A stretch of DNA of 64,000 nt, from the NCBI GenBank assembly GCA_050301795.1, contig JBNKZU010000002.1:1-64000 (forward strand). The letters are read 5' to 3'. The translations under genes were made by a program, and so were the position numbers. This stretch comes from JBNKZU01 sp050301795 (GTDB lineage: Bacteria; Pseudomonadota; Gammaproteobacteria; Thiohalomonadales; Thiohalomonadaceae). The number at the start of each line of letters is the position of its first letter. Positions within the stretch are counted from its first letter, which is position 1. Below are positions 41,872 through 51,259 of this stretch, in pieces. The notes beneath the pieces are model-generated. The model saw nothing but the letters and a program-made list of their open reading frames with translations. It had not been told where the DNA came from and made no database searches.

Positions 41872-43765
41872 TATTGATCTCCTCCCTGACAAGATGTGGA
41901 ACCCCACGAATAAATTCTGCCCAGGTTAAATGACGGGCTATCCGATGGTTATCAGTCATGCTTAGTAAGCCACTTTGACCTTCATAAGTTTCGCTTGTTG
42001 TTTTAGCCATGTAGGGCAGTCGCTGAATGATGTTGTACCCATCGATACCCATCGCAACCAATCGCTGGAGTTGTCCTTGGTAGATATCCCGAAGTTGATT
42101 CGATGATTTGATTCGGGTTTCATCAGGTTTTAACAACCAGGGCATATCACCAAAGATGATCTCATTCATATCTCGATCCTTGTTGACATCAGTCTCACCG
42201 CTATAGAGGTGAGATGTGGCGTAGACAGGGACATCTGTTGCATGATGGAAGCGAAGTTGCGGTTTGATTAATCGTGCCTGTAACGGAAATGCAGACATAA
42301 AGATAAACTCAATATCATTACGTCGCCGAGGGGTAAACTCTACCTTGTTGCCAATGACCGATTGTAATCTTGAGAGGCGTAATTCGCTCTCATCAATATC
42401 AAGCAGTTCTTTGATCGGTGTCGCAAAGTCGTTTTTCTTTGCATTGAAGAACGACTCAGAAACAACTTCACCACCTAAAGCAGACCAGCGCTTACTAAAG
42501 CTTTCTGATAAGCGGTGTCCCAGTGATGAGTTCGGTAGAAGAAGAGCCGCTCGCTGGAAACCATCGTTCCAGGCTTTTTCAGCGATGGCGACAGCTTCAT
42601 CCTCTGGCAGGAGTGAAAACATATAGGCATTATCATTCTGATTATTGCCGATATTTAAGGTTAGGGTCGGTATTTGAGGAAGCTCAGAGCTCTGGATCCC
42701 ATTAATTACATCCTTGTCGAGGGGGCCAAGAATAAAATCGGCGCCATCATTTAAGGCCTCTTTATAGACGTATGATCCGATATCTGTATTGGCATAGGTA
42801 TCGTAGAATCTGAGTGATACTTTCTCACGATTTGGATCTTCGTAGTAAGCGGCAAGAATGCCATCACGTACAGCGAATGCTGCCTTACTGAATTTTCCGG
42901 TGAGTGGTAATAGCACGGCGATCCTTTTGGGATGAAGAATAAGATTGTCACTTTGAGTCACAATGTTATTCAGAATATCAAGATGAACCGAGTGATCAGG
43001 ATAGCGCTGTTGCCACTGATAGAGCGTAAGTAAGAACTTCTCTCCATCTGTAATACTATTTCGTGTTGAGAGCAGAAGGTCGACCCAAGGATCAAGTGGC
43101 TTATAAAGCCCCTTCTCTTGAACTTCAAGCAGTTGCGATGTGGTGTAATGACTTAACGATAACCAAATCTTGTTTTGGTTGATGACTATTTCAGAGTCGC
43201 TACTCATAAAGCGGGATCTGTCAAAGTACTCTTTTGCCGCCTGATAGTAGTTCTCAAGCTTGATGTATGCCTCTGCTCTTATCTGATGATAGGTCGCATA
43301 TAGATCTAGATGATCATAGAGCTGGCTGATCGTTGCTACGGGATTATTGAGGGCGAGTATCAGCGATTTTGGATCATTGCTATAGAGCCGACTTGTATTT
43401 AAGAGTTGCAATAAAAAACGGTGATATGGCTCAATCTGCTCAGGATTGATGGTGCTTTTAACTGATGCCGCATCCCGATATTGCGATTGGCGAAGCAGGG
43501 CATCGGTAAGGTAGAGTTTCAGCGTTGTTTTGTCCTGTTCGGATTCAGATTCGTCAATATCGATCCGTAGCTGCTCAATCGCTTCGATATAGTGACCGTT
43601 ACGGTGGAGAGTGACACCTGTGGATAGATCCTGATACGGTAGCTGCTCAGGCAGTGTTAGCATCTTGGGGTCAGTGCCATCTAATCCTTCACCGATCTTT
43701 GGGGTGGGCGATGAGGCACAGCCCTGAACAAGTAGTAGTATCAGTAGATAGTGGTAGAGGCGCAT
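41840..43765 (-). CDS. lpoA: Penicillin-binding protein activator LpoA
   Basis: 641 residues. Signal peptide MRLYHYLLILLLVQGCAS gives Cys16 as the lipidated residue. N-terminal helical TPR-like domain (to about 260), C-terminal periplasmic-binding-protein-like domain from KRIAVLLPLTGKFSKAAFAVRDG. LpoA stimulates the class A PBP1a from the outer membrane. Divergent from rsmI, as in E. coli and Pseudomonas. Confidence 0.92.
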   Translation of the reverse strand: MRLYHYLLILLLVQGCASSPTPKIGEGLDGTDPKMLTLPEQLPYQDLSTGVTLHRNGHYIEAIEQLRIDIDESESEQDKTTLKLYLTDALLRQSQYRDAASVKSTINPEQIEPYHRFLLQLLNTSRLYSNDPKSLILALNNPVATISQLYDHLDLYATYHQIRAEAYIKLENYYQAAKEYFDRSRFMSSDSEIVINQNKIWLSLSHYTTSQLLEVQEKGLYKPLDPWVDLLLSTRNSITDGEKFLLTLYQWQQRYPDHSVHLDILNNIVTQSDNLILHPKRIAVLLPLTGKFSKAAFAVRDGILAAYYEDPNREKVSLRFYDTYANTDIGSYVYKEALNDGADFILGPLDKDVINGIQSSELPQIPTLTLNIGNNQNDNAYMFSLLPEDEAVAIAEKAWNDGFQRAALLLPNSSLGHRLSESFSKRWSALGGEVVSESFFNAKKNDFATPIKELLDIDESELRLSRLQSVIGNKVEFTPRRRNDIEFIFMSAFPLQARLIKPQLRFHHATDVPVYATSHLYSGETDVNKDRDMNEIIFGDMPWLLKPDETRIKSSNQLRDIYQGQLQRLVAMGIDGYNIIQRLPYMAKTTSETYEGQSGLLSMTDNHRIARHLTWAEFIRGVPHLVREEINIEPLEQTIAN

Positions 43766-43858
43766 CTGTTCAATTTATGTCCAATCATGCAAAGATTGTC
43801 TATTGTAATAGATCATTATCAATTATTCTGTCGAAAAATTTCTTTATGAGGACGCTTT

Positions 43859-44695
43859 GTGTCAAACAGTGATGGAACTCTTTATATTGTTGCTACACCT
43901 ATCGGTAATTTGGACGATATCTCTAGGCGAGCGCTTCAGGTATTGAAGGAAGTGGATGCCATTGCTGCGGAGGATACTCGCCATAGTCGAGCCCTACTCA
44001 ACCATTATGGCATTGATACCCGTCTGTTCGCATACCATGAACACAATGAACAGCAGGCGTGGGGTGGGGTAGTCGAACGATTGCAGCGTGGTGAATCGAT
44101 AGCCCTGATTAGTGATGCCGGAACACCATTGATCAGTGATCCGGGTTATCGATTGGTACATGAGGCTCACAAAGCAGAGATTAGTGTTGTACCGATCCCT
44201 GGTGCATCAGCATTGATTGCCGCACTCTCGGTCTCTGGTTTAGCAACGGATCGATTCTGCTTTGAAGGTTTTTTACCGTCAAAACGTGGATTAAGACGTA
44301 AGGTTCTTGAGGCACTTCAGAATGAAGCTCGCACCTTGATCTTTTACGAATCACCACATCGAATTATGGAAACCGTCTCTGAGATGGTAAGTGTGTTCGG
44401 AGAGGCGCGCGCGGGAGCTGTGGTGAGAGAATTAACCAAAACCTTCGAAACCATCCTGCATGGGTCACTTGGTGATATCGAAAAAGCGATGCAAGCGGAT
44501 AGCAATCAACAGCGTGGAGAGTTTGTCGTGGTGATCGAAGGTGCCAATTTACACGATAGCGATGAAAAACAGGCAGAAGGGGAGCGTGTGGCATCAATCC
44601 TTGCCAAGGCGTTATCAGTGAAACAGGCTTCTGCACTGGCTGCTGAGATCACTGGAGTGAAGAAGAACCATCTCTATAAATATTTAACCTCATAA
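43859..44695 (+). CDS. rsmI: 16S rRNA (cytidine-1402-2'-O)-methyltransferase
   Basis: 278 residues, GTG start with GAGG upstream. Tetrapyrrole-methylase-type fold: LYIVATPIGNLDDISRRAL, AAEDTRHSRALLNHY, LISDAGTPLISDPGYRLV, and PGASALIAALSVSGL. RsmI and RsmH (in this window at 48337) together modify C1402 of 16S rRNA. Followed by a terminator. Confidence 0.96.
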   Translation: MSNSDGTLYIVATPIGNLDDISRRALQVLKEVDAIAAEDTRHSRALLNHYGIDTRLFAYHEHNEQQAWGGVVERLQRGESIALISDAGTPLISDPGYRLVHEAHKAEISVVPIPGASALIAALSVSGLATDRFCFEGFLPSKRGLRRKVLEALQNEARTLIFYESPHRIMETVSEMVSVFGEARAGAVVRELTKTFETILHGSLGDIEKAMQADSNQQRGEFVVVIEGANLHDSDEKQAEGERVASILAKALSVKQASALAAEITGVKKNHLYKYLTS

Positions 44696-44703
44696 AAACC
44701 AAA

Positions 44704-44730
44704 AAGCCCGGACTCGCCGGGCTTCTTTTA
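44704..44730. terminator. Bidirectional terminator between rsmI and fbp
   Basis: Perfect 8-bp stem aagcccgg / ccgggctt (44704-44711 and 44717-44724), loop actcg, T-rich on the plus-strand side (ttctttta) and A-rich on the other. It lies between the ends of two convergent genes and can serve both. Confidence 0.88.
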
Positions 44731-44747
44731 GAAGAGTCAGTAGAGAT

Positions 44748-45767
44748 TTACTTCTCTTCTGTGTGGTATTCAACGATACGCTCAACCTCGTTCTTGGAGC
44801 CAAGAATCACCGGCACTCGCTGGTGTAGATCGCTAGGGAGGATATCCATAATACGATCACGCCCTGTTGAACTTACACCGCCAGCCTGCTCAACAATAAA
44901 CGACATCGGATTGGCCTCATACATCAAACGCAGTTTTCCGGCAGTACCGTTTGATTTCATCTTCTCATCAATCGGATACATGAAAACACCACCGCGTGTA
45001 AGGATACGATGCACCTCTGCAACCATGGAGGCAATCCAGCGCATATTGAAATCACGATCACGCTCGCCGGTTTTACCTGCAAGGCACTCATTGACATAGC
45101 GTTGAACAGGAGCCTCCCAATGACGCATGTTTGAAGCGTTGATTGCAAACTCACTGGTATCCTCTGGAATAGTCATATTCGGGTGAGTCAGAACAAACTC
45201 GCCGATCCCTTGATCCAGAGTAAAGCCATTAACACCATTACCGGTGGTCAGAACCATCATCGTCGAAGGCCCGTAAAGCGCATATCCGGCACAAACCTGT
45301 TCAGTGCCACGCTGGAGGAAGTCCTCGGCAGACATGTTCACGCCGCTTCCTTTTACGCGCAGGATTGAGAAGATCGTACCAACAGAGACGTTAACGTCGA
45401 TATTCGATGATCCATCAAGAGGATCAAAGGTCAGAAGGTATTTTCCTTTGGGGTATTGTGATGGAATATTGTAGATATCATCCATCTCTTCTGAAGCCAT
45501 AGCGGCAAGATGGCCCGCCCATTCATTGGTTTGCAGAAAAACCTCGTTTGAGATGATATCCATCTTCTTCTGAACTTCACCCTGCACATTCTCGCTATCA
45601 GTAGCGCCGAGAACACCAAAAAGCTCTCCATGATTAACCATGTTTGAGATCACCTTACAAGCGGTAACGATATCGTTGAGTAGTGAGGTGAAGTCACCGG
45701 ATGCGCCAGGAATACGACGTTGTTCTTCAATAAGAAATTGAGTGATAGTAGTTCGATTGTTATGCAT
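44748..45767 (-). CDS. fbp: Fructose-1,6-bisphosphatase class 1
   Basis: 339 residues. Metal-binding and catalytic motif DPLDGSSNIDVNVSVGTIFS near residues 116-135, ASEEMDDIYNIP just before, and the substrate loop KLRLMYEANPMSFIVEQAGG. Removes the 1-phosphate in gluconeogenesis or the Calvin cycle. No rubisco or phosphoribulokinase is in this window, so autotrophy cannot be inferred from it. Confidence 0.96.
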   Translation of the reverse strand: MHNNRTTITQFLIEEQRRIPGASGDFTSLLNDIVTACKVISNMVNHGELFGVLGATDSENVQGEVQKKMDIISNEVFLQTNEWAGHLAAMASEEMDDIYNIPSQYPKGKYLLTFDPLDGSSNIDVNVSVGTIFSILRVKGSGVNMSAEDFLQRGTEQVCAGYALYGPSTMMVLTTGNGVNGFTLDQGIGEFVLTHPNMTIPEDTSEFAINASNMRHWEAPVQRYVNECLAGKTGERDRDFNMRWIASMVAEVHRILTRGGVFMYPIDEKMKSNGTAGKLRLMYEANPMSFIVEQAGGVSSTGRDRIMDILPSDLHQRVPVILGSKNEVERIVEYHTEEK

Positions 45768-45827
45768 TTTTTGATATGCCCTTAAATATAAAAAGAAATC
45801 TGTTCAACATTGATCAGGAGGAGTGAC

Positions 45828-45866
45828 ATGCTGCGAAGTGTCGAAATCACACCAAAGTATGACTGA
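45828..45866 (+). other. Tiny putative ORF with strong ribosome-binding site
   Basis: ATG 45828 to TGA 45866 encodes MLRSVEITPKYD (12 residues), preceded by AGGAGGAG at 45815-45822. It is in the fbp-aroG gap on the opposite strand. No homology can be judged; coding status is open. Confidence 0.25.
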
Positions 45867-45913
45867 CCATGCTTAAATAACGCTTAAGAACCATAGTAGA
45901 ATCTAATTCTGTC

Positions 45914-45970
45914 ATGAAAAGGATTTATATGGATCGTAATAGCGTCTCTTTGCCAGAAAGTAAATCCTGA
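45914..45970 (+). other. Second tiny putative ORF with ribosome-binding site
   Basis: ATG 45914 to TGA 45970 encodes an 18-residue peptide MKRIYMDRNSVSLPESKS. The internal ATG 45929 is preceded by AAAAGGA. Ends five bases before the convergent DAHP synthase stop. Evidence is only the frame and the site. Confidence 0.22.
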
Positions 45971-45974
45971 GATT

Positions 45975-47057
45975 TTAACGGTGGTGTTGACGTCGCTCCT
46001 GCACAGCATTGGCTAAGACACGAAGTAGACGCTCACTATCATCCCAGTTGATACAGGCATCGGTAATACTCTGGCCATAAACCAAATCCTGATCGGCACG
46101 GTAATCCTGACGCCCGGCTTCTAAAAAGCTCTCGATCATTGCCCCGATAATTCGTCTGTCGCCGCGGGCGATCTGACCGGCAACATCGTGGCCAACATCA
46201 ACCTGTTTCTGATGGCGTTTTCGAGAGTTAGCGTGACTGAAATCGATCATCATCTGAGCCTTTAATCCAGCATCTTCCATCTCTTCAGCGGCGATGTTGA
46301 TACTTTCGGTATCGTAATTCGGGCGAGAGCCGCCACGAAGAATCACATGGCAGTCATCATTGCCTTTTGTCGCAAAGATTGCAGATCGCCCCTCTTTGGT
46401 TACAGATAAAAAGTGATGAGGTTGAGACGCAGATCGCATTGCATCAAGGGCGATACGCAAACTCCCATTGGTGCCGTTTTTAAATCCAACCGGGCAGGAG
46501 AGACCTGAAGAGAGTTCACGGTGTCCTTGACTTTCAGTCGTGCGAGCACCTATTGCACCCCAGCTAACTAAATCAGCAATGTATTGAGGACTAATGAGAT
46601 CAAGATATTCTGTGCCTGCCGGTAGTGTCAGATTATTCACATCCAGAAGAAACTGACGTGCCATGTGGATCCCTTTATTGATATGGAAGGTACCATCAAG
46701 ATCAGGATCATTGATTAATCCCTTCCAGCCAACCGTTGTACGTGGCTTCTCAAAATAGACACGCATCACAACTAAAAGATCATCCTTAACCTCATCTCTT
46801 ACTTTGACGAGTCGTTTGGCGTAATCCAGTGCCGCAACAGGGTCATGAACTGAGCAGGGGCCGATAATCACCAGCAGGCGGTCATCCTTTCCGTGCAGGA
46901 TATTGTGGATCTCCTGACGTGCCTTATAGACTGTATTGGCAGCCACTTCGGTGATTGGAAACTCATTGCTTAGGGTTTCAGGAGCCATCAACTCTTTAAT
47001 GGCTAAAATTCTCAGGTCGTCTGTTTGGGGTAACATGATGGTATCTTTCTTGTTCAT
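45975..47057 (-). CDS. 3-deoxy-7-phosphoheptulonate synthase, class I
   Basis: 360 residues from ATG 47057 (MNKKDTIMLPQTDDLRIL); an in-frame codon at 47099 and an ATG at 47036 are alternatives. AroF/G/H-type DAHP synthase: IIGPCSVHDPVAALDYA, MRVYFEKPRTTVGWKGLIND, GAIGARTTESQGHRELSSGL, RGGSRPNYD. Condenses phosphoenolpyruvate with erythrose-4-phosphate at the entry of aromatic amino-acid synthesis. Which feedback type (Phe, Tyr or Trp) cannot be told. Co-directional with fbp, 207 bases upstream of it. Confidence 0.94.
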   Translation of the reverse strand: MNKKDTIMLPQTDDLRILAIKELMAPETLSNEFPITEVAANTVYKARQEIHNILHGKDDRLLVIIGPCSVHDPVAALDYAKRLVKVRDEVKDDLLVVMRVYFEKPRTTVGWKGLINDPDLDGTFHINKGIHMARQFLLDVNNLTLPAGTEYLDLISPQYIADLVSWGAIGARTTESQGHRELSSGLSCPVGFKNGTNGSLRIALDAMRSASQPHHFLSVTKEGRSAIFATKGNDDCHVILRGGSRPNYDTESINIAAEEMEDAGLKAQMMIDFSHANSRKRHQKQVDVGHDVAGQIARGDRRIIGAMIESFLEAGRQDYRADQDLVYGQSITDACINWDDSERLLRVLANAVQERRQHHR

Positions 47058-47163
47058 AGCGAGTGGATTAGGCGCGGTATTGTATCTTGTTGGAAACATT
47101 AGGGAAAATGACTTTTTGTTTTTTATCGAACTATTTCATCTTTTATAACCGATCAGATGCCTG

Positions 47164-47169
47164 TATCTT
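47164..47169 (+). promoter_or_regulatory. Candidate -10 element of rnpB
   Basis: TATCTT sits 5-12 bases before the expected 5' end of the RNase P RNA, the right place for a -10. The -35 region (TTTATA near 47141) is weak. Confidence 0.3.
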
Positions 47170-47173
47170 ATGC

Positions 47174-47516
<343 letters not shown>

Positions 47517-47809
47517 CTTTTTAGTCCTAAAAAAGTCTTTTATCTCGCTTTTTTCCACCCATTTGAGCCTTTTATTGAATACAACGGGCTAATATCAGCT
47601 CTCAAATAGACGATTTATCCACAAATTTTTTATTTTGATCGACACTTTTCCCTTAATCTTAACAATTCACTTTAACTTTGAATTTCATCCTTTTGATTAG
47701 TTTTAAGTTGTTATTTTTTGATTCACGAATTGATTAACCCACATGAAGAAATGTGCGCTAAGTCTTTGTGAAATAAGAAAGAATTTCTCTTTTCCCTCCC
47801 TGAATTTAC

Positions 47810-47837
47810 TTGACAATGACGCTTGCATTCTACTAAT
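47810..47837 (+). promoter_or_regulatory. Candidate dcw cluster promoter
   Basis: Consensus TTGACA (47810-47815), 16-base spacer, actaat (47832-47837). The start of mraZ is about 48 bases further on, and the MraZ repeats lie just downstream of the -10. Confidence 0.55.
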
Positions 47838-47847
47838 GTGCATAATA

Positions 47848-47873
47848 TTGGATAAAAGTGGATCATTGTGGGG
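47848..47873 (+). promoter_or_regulatory. MraZ operator-type repeats
   Basis: Three direct repeats with 10-base period: TTGG (47848), GTGG (47858) and GTGGGG (47868). MraZ of E. coli represses its own promoter by binding GTGGG-type repeats at this spacing, so self-control of the dcw cluster is likely conserved. Confidence 0.65.
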
Positions 47874-47884
47874 AAAAATACCTG

Positions 47885-48340
47885 ATGGGGGATTTTTTTG
47901 AAGGCGTATCAGAGCTGACGCTAGACGCGAAGGGGCGGCTTGCCGTACCGACGCGATATCGTGAGCATTTGATCGAGCGTTGTGGAGGGCGGTTGATGAT
48001 TACTGTCGATGCTCTACAGCGTTGTCTCGCCATCTATCCGCTGACGGAATGGGAACTGATTCGACCCTCTTTAAATCAACTTTCAAGCTTGAATTCTAAA
48101 ACGTCTCATGTGAAGCGGGTCATTCTTGGTAGTGCAACCGAGGTTGAAATGGATAAAACCGGACGAGTTCTTATTCCACCGAAGCTTCGCAAACACGCAT
48201 TGTTGGATAGAAAGATCATTCTTGCAGGTCAAGGGAAGAAGTTTGAACTTTGGGATGAGCAGAAATGGGATGAGTTGGTCGATACCTTGCCAGAGCTTGG
48301 TGACGAACTACCGGATGTTTTGGAATCTATCGGTTTATGA
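47885..48340 (+). CDS. mraZ: Transcriptional regulator MraZ
   Basis: 151 residues from ATG 47885 (MGDFFEGVSELTLDAKGRL); the in-frame GTG at 47858 lies in the operator repeats. Two AbrB-like half domains: LDAKGRLAVPTRYREHL and VEMDKTGRVLIPPKLRKHA. Forms an octameric ring that binds GTGGG repeats in front of its own operon. First gene of the dcw cluster. ATGA overlap with rsmH. Confidence 0.95.
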   Translation: MGDFFEGVSELTLDAKGRLAVPTRYREHLIERCGGRLMITVDALQRCLAIYPLTEWELIRPSLNQLSSLNSKTSHVKRVILGSATEVEMDKTGRVLIPPKLRKHALLDRKIILAGQGKKFELWDEQKWDELVDTLPELGDELPDVLESIGL

Positions 48341-49281
48341 GTACAAGCACGGAAGAACTGCATCTTCCGGTACTGTTGAGTGAAGCGATAGATGCATTAA
48401 ATATAAAGCCTGAAGGCATCTATATTGATGGCACCTTCGGGCGTGGCGGTCATAGTAGGGCGATTTTGGCGCAGCTCGGCGACAAAGGGTCACTTTTAGC
48501 GTTTGACAAAGATCCTGATGCGATAAGTGCGGCGAGTGTGATAGTTAATGCAGATAAGCGGTTTTCAATTGTTCAAGGGAGTTTTACTTCAATGGACACA
48601 GAAGTTGAAAAAAGGGGTTGGACTGGTTTGGTCGATGGCATTTTGCTTGACCTTGGGGTCTCTTCTCCCCAGCTCGATCACGCTGATCGGGGATTCAGTT
48701 TTCGTGAGGATGGGCCGCTTGATATGAGAATGGATACAACCAGAGGCGAGAGTGCCGCGCAGTGGCTTTCGACTGCAAAAGAGAGTGATATCGCTATTGT
48801 ACTCAAAGAGTATGGAGAAGAGCGTTATGCAAAACGCATTGCGCGTGCGATTGTCCGTAGGCGAGAGGATGTCGCACCTTTTAAAACTACAGCCGAGCTT
48901 GCCGCTACAATTTCTGAAGCTCACCCGCGTTGGGAACGTGACCGACACCCGGCAACCCGAGCCTTTCAGGCGATCCGTATCCATATTAATCGTGAACTTG
49001 ATGATCTTGATGACCTTCTTGCAAAGATCACTCCTCTATTAAAGCAAAGAGGACGCCTTGCTGTGATCAGCTTTCATTCGTTGGAAGACCGTCGAGTTAA
49101 GCGTTTTATTCGTGAGCAGGGTCGGCAGGATGATTTTCCTCCCGACCTTCCCATCATGACGCACCAACTAAAACCAATGGTCTTAAAGCCAATTGGGAAA
49201 GCGATCCGCGCTGGAGAGGCCGAGCTTGATCAAAATCCACGCGCTCGCAGTGCGGTGTTACGAATTGCGGAGAAGCTGTGA
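48337..49281 (+). CDS. rsmH: 16S rRNA (cytosine-1402-N4)-methyltransferase
   Basis: 314 residues. SAM site YIDGTFGRGGHSRAIL near residue 30, DLGVSSPQLDHADRGFSF, and ISFHSLEDRRVKRFI near 240. Methylates N4 of C1402 in 16S rRNA, together with RsmI (43859). Overlaps mraZ by 4 bases and ftsL by one. Confidence 0.96.
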   Translation: MSTSTEELHLPVLLSEAIDALNIKPEGIYIDGTFGRGGHSRAILAQLGDKGSLLAFDKDPDAISAASVIVNADKRFSIVQGSFTSMDTEVEKRGWTGLVDGILLDLGVSSPQLDHADRGFSFREDGPLDMRMDTTRGESAAQWLSTAKESDIAIVLKEYGEERYAKRIARAIVRRREDVAPFKTTAELAATISEAHPRWERDRHPATRAFQAIRIHINRELDDLDDLLAKITPLLKQRGRLAVISFHSLEDRRVKRFIREQGRQDDFPPDLPIMTHQLKPMVLKPIGKAIRAGEAELDQNPRARSAVLRIAEKL

Positions 49282-49544
49282 TGGTTCGCCTATTGATCAT
49301 GTTGCTATCAATATCAGTTTTTGCCTCTGCGATTGGTGTGGTTTTCAGTACACATGAAGCGAGAAAGCTGTTTGTTGAGCTTCAAGGGTTACAGAAGATT
49401 GCTGATGAACTGCAAATTCGGTGGGGACGCCTTCAACTGGAGCAGAGCACGGTGGTGACACATGGACGTATTGAATCATCAGCGCGAGATCAGCTACGAA
49501 TGATAATCCCGCCTCACGAATCGATTGTTTTGGTGAAACCATGA
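49281..49544 (+). CDS. ftsL: Cell division protein FtsL
   Basis: 87 residues from ATG 49281, sharing a base with the rsmH stop (TGATG). Short cytoplasmic end, one membrane helix (LLIMLLSISVFASAIGVVF), then a heptad-type coiled coil (EARKLFVELQGLQKIADELQ). Forms FtsQLB in the divisome. Sequence conservation is low in the family, so position and topology carry the call. Confidence 0.9.
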   Translation: MVRLLIMLLSISVFASAIGVVFSTHEARKLFVELQGLQKIADELQIRWGRLQLEQSTVVTHGRIESSARDQLRMIIPPHESIVLVKP

Positions 49545-51259
49545 GCATGTCCATAGAAAAGAGAGTAGTGCATGGTCGTCTGATATTTGTTCAGACGATT
49601 CTTGTATGCGCCTTTTCTGCGCTACTGTTCAGGATGTATGTGCTCAATACTAATCAACGTGAGTTTTTGCAGGAGCAAGGCGATTCACGATATTTGCGGG
49701 TTGTCTCTATTCCTGCCAGTCGTGGAGCAATCTTTGATCGCAATGGTGAACCGCTTGCGCTAAGTACGCCGGTGGCATCAATCTGGGTAAACCCTAAAGA
49801 TTTTATCAAGGCACGGGATGAGTGGGGCAAGGTTGCAAGACTACTAAACATTAAACGCTCCTCGTTAGAGGATAAAATCGCACAGAATCGCAATCGTGAG
49901 TTTGTCTATCTGCGGCGACATATTACACCTGAGCTAGCCGAAAAGCTTCTTGAACTAAAGGTACCAGGTGTTGCCTCGCAGCGTGAATATCATCGTTATT
50001 ACCCTATGGGAGAAGCTGCATCCCATGTTCTTGGCTTTACTAACATTGATGATATGGGGCAAGAAGGAATTGAGTTAATGCTCAACGAACGATTGATGGG
50101 AACCGCAGGTAGCAAGCGGGTTATCAAGGATCGGTTGGGACGAATTGTTGAGAATGTTGAAAGTATTCGTGTGCCGCGTGATGGCGAAAACCTCTATTTA
50201 AGTATAGATCGCCGCATCCAGTATCTGGCCTATCGTGAGCTTAAAGCCGCCGTAACCCGTCATAAGGCCAAAGGTGGATCTGTCGTGGTTATGGATGTGA
50301 AGAGTGGCGAAATACTTGCGATGGTTAATCAGCCCTCATTTAACCCAAATAATCGTAAATATATTAAAAGTGTTAATGCGCGTAATCGTGCGGTAACAGA
50401 TGTCTTTGAGCCTGGTTCAACAATGAAGCCGTTTTCTATTCTTGCTGCTTTAGAGAGCGGTAAGTATCAACCAGATACACCTATCGATACTGCGCCTGGA
50501 TTCTTTAAGCTGGCTAGTTTCACTATTCGAGATGCAACAAATTATGGTTTGATTGATGTCGCAACGGTAATTAAAAAATCAAGCAATGTTGGCGCAAGTC
50601 AGATCGCACTGTCGCTTGAATCCAGTGCATTGTGGGATACCTATACCCGCATGGGATTTGGCTTTGAAACGGCCAGTGGATTTCCTGGAGAGTCGGCAGG
50701 GATACTGAACTCATTCCAGTACTGGGATGATGTGCAAAAGGCGACACTATCGTATGGGTATGGACTTTCGGTGACACCACTGCAACTGACGCTTGCCTAT
50801 GCTGGTCTGGCTAATAATGGTATTGCCCCTACGGTCTCGTTTCTTAAGCGTGATGAGGTGCAGAGTGAAGGTAGAGTGGTTGCCGATAAAAAGTATGTCA
50901 AAGCAGTGCAAAAGATGCTCGAGAGTGTTACGGAGGAGGGCGGAACTGCACTACGTGCAAAGGTCGCCGGATATAAGGTTGCCGGTAAAACCGGAACCGT
51001 TCGCAAAGCTGGTAATGATGGTTATGTCGAAAACCAATACTTATCGGTATTTGCAGGGTATGCACCGGCAAGTGATCCTCGTTTGGTGATGGTGACAATG
51101 ATCGATCAGCCAGAATCAGGTGATTACTACGGCGGCGTTATTGCTGCGCCGGTATTCTCCAGAGTGATGGCGGGCGCATTAAGACTGCACAATGTGGCTC
51201 CAGATGATTTTGTTAGTGATTATAAGTTGGCAGCAGTGGTTAATGGAGATCAGCTATGA
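49541..51259 (+). CDS. ftsI: Peptidoglycan transpeptidase FtsI (PBP3)
   Basis: 572 residues. N-terminal membrane helix (LIFVQTILVCAFSALLF), pedestal domain with SIPASRGAIFDRNGEPLA, transpeptidase domain with SxxK in EPGSTMKPFS near residue 295, SxN in KKSSNVGAS and KTG in VAGKTGTVRK. Septal crosslinking enzyme and target of beta-lactams. Overlaps ftsL and murE by 4 bases each. Confidence 0.96.
   Translation: MSMSIEKRVVHGRLIFVQTILVCAFSALLFRMYVLNTNQREFLQEQGDSRYLRVVSIPASRGAIFDRNGEPLALSTPVASIWVNPKDFIKARDEWGKVARLLNIKRSSLEDKIAQNRNREFVYLRRHITPELAEKLLELKVPGVASQREYHRYYPMGEAASHVLGFTNIDDMGQEGIELMLNERLMGTAGSKRVIKDRLGRIVENVESIRVPRDGENLYLSIDRRIQYLAYRELKAAVTRHKAKGGSVVVMDVKSGEILAMVNQPSFNPNNRKYIKSVNARNRAVTDVFEPGSTMKPFSILAALESGKYQPDTPIDTAPGFFKLASFTIRDATNYGLIDVATVIKKSSNVGASQIALSLESSALWDTYTRMGFGFETASGFPGESAGILNSFQYWDDVQKATLSYGYGLSVTPLQLTLAYAGLANNGIAPTVSFLKRDEVQSEGRVVADKKYVKAVQKMLESVTEEGGTALRAKVAGYKVAGKTGTVRKAGNDGYVENQYLSVFAGYAPASDPRLVMVTMIDQPESGDYYGGVIAAPVFSRVMAGALRLHNVAPDDFVSDYKLAAVVNGDQL

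Larger units (their letters stand above)
47517..47884. other. Intergenic region between rnpB and mraZ
   Basis: 368 A/T-rich bases. No gene seen. Holds the candidate dcw promoter and MraZ operator near its right end. In between I see no structured RNA and no strong terminator beyond a short cctaaaaaagtcttttatc run after rnpB. Confidence 0.6.
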
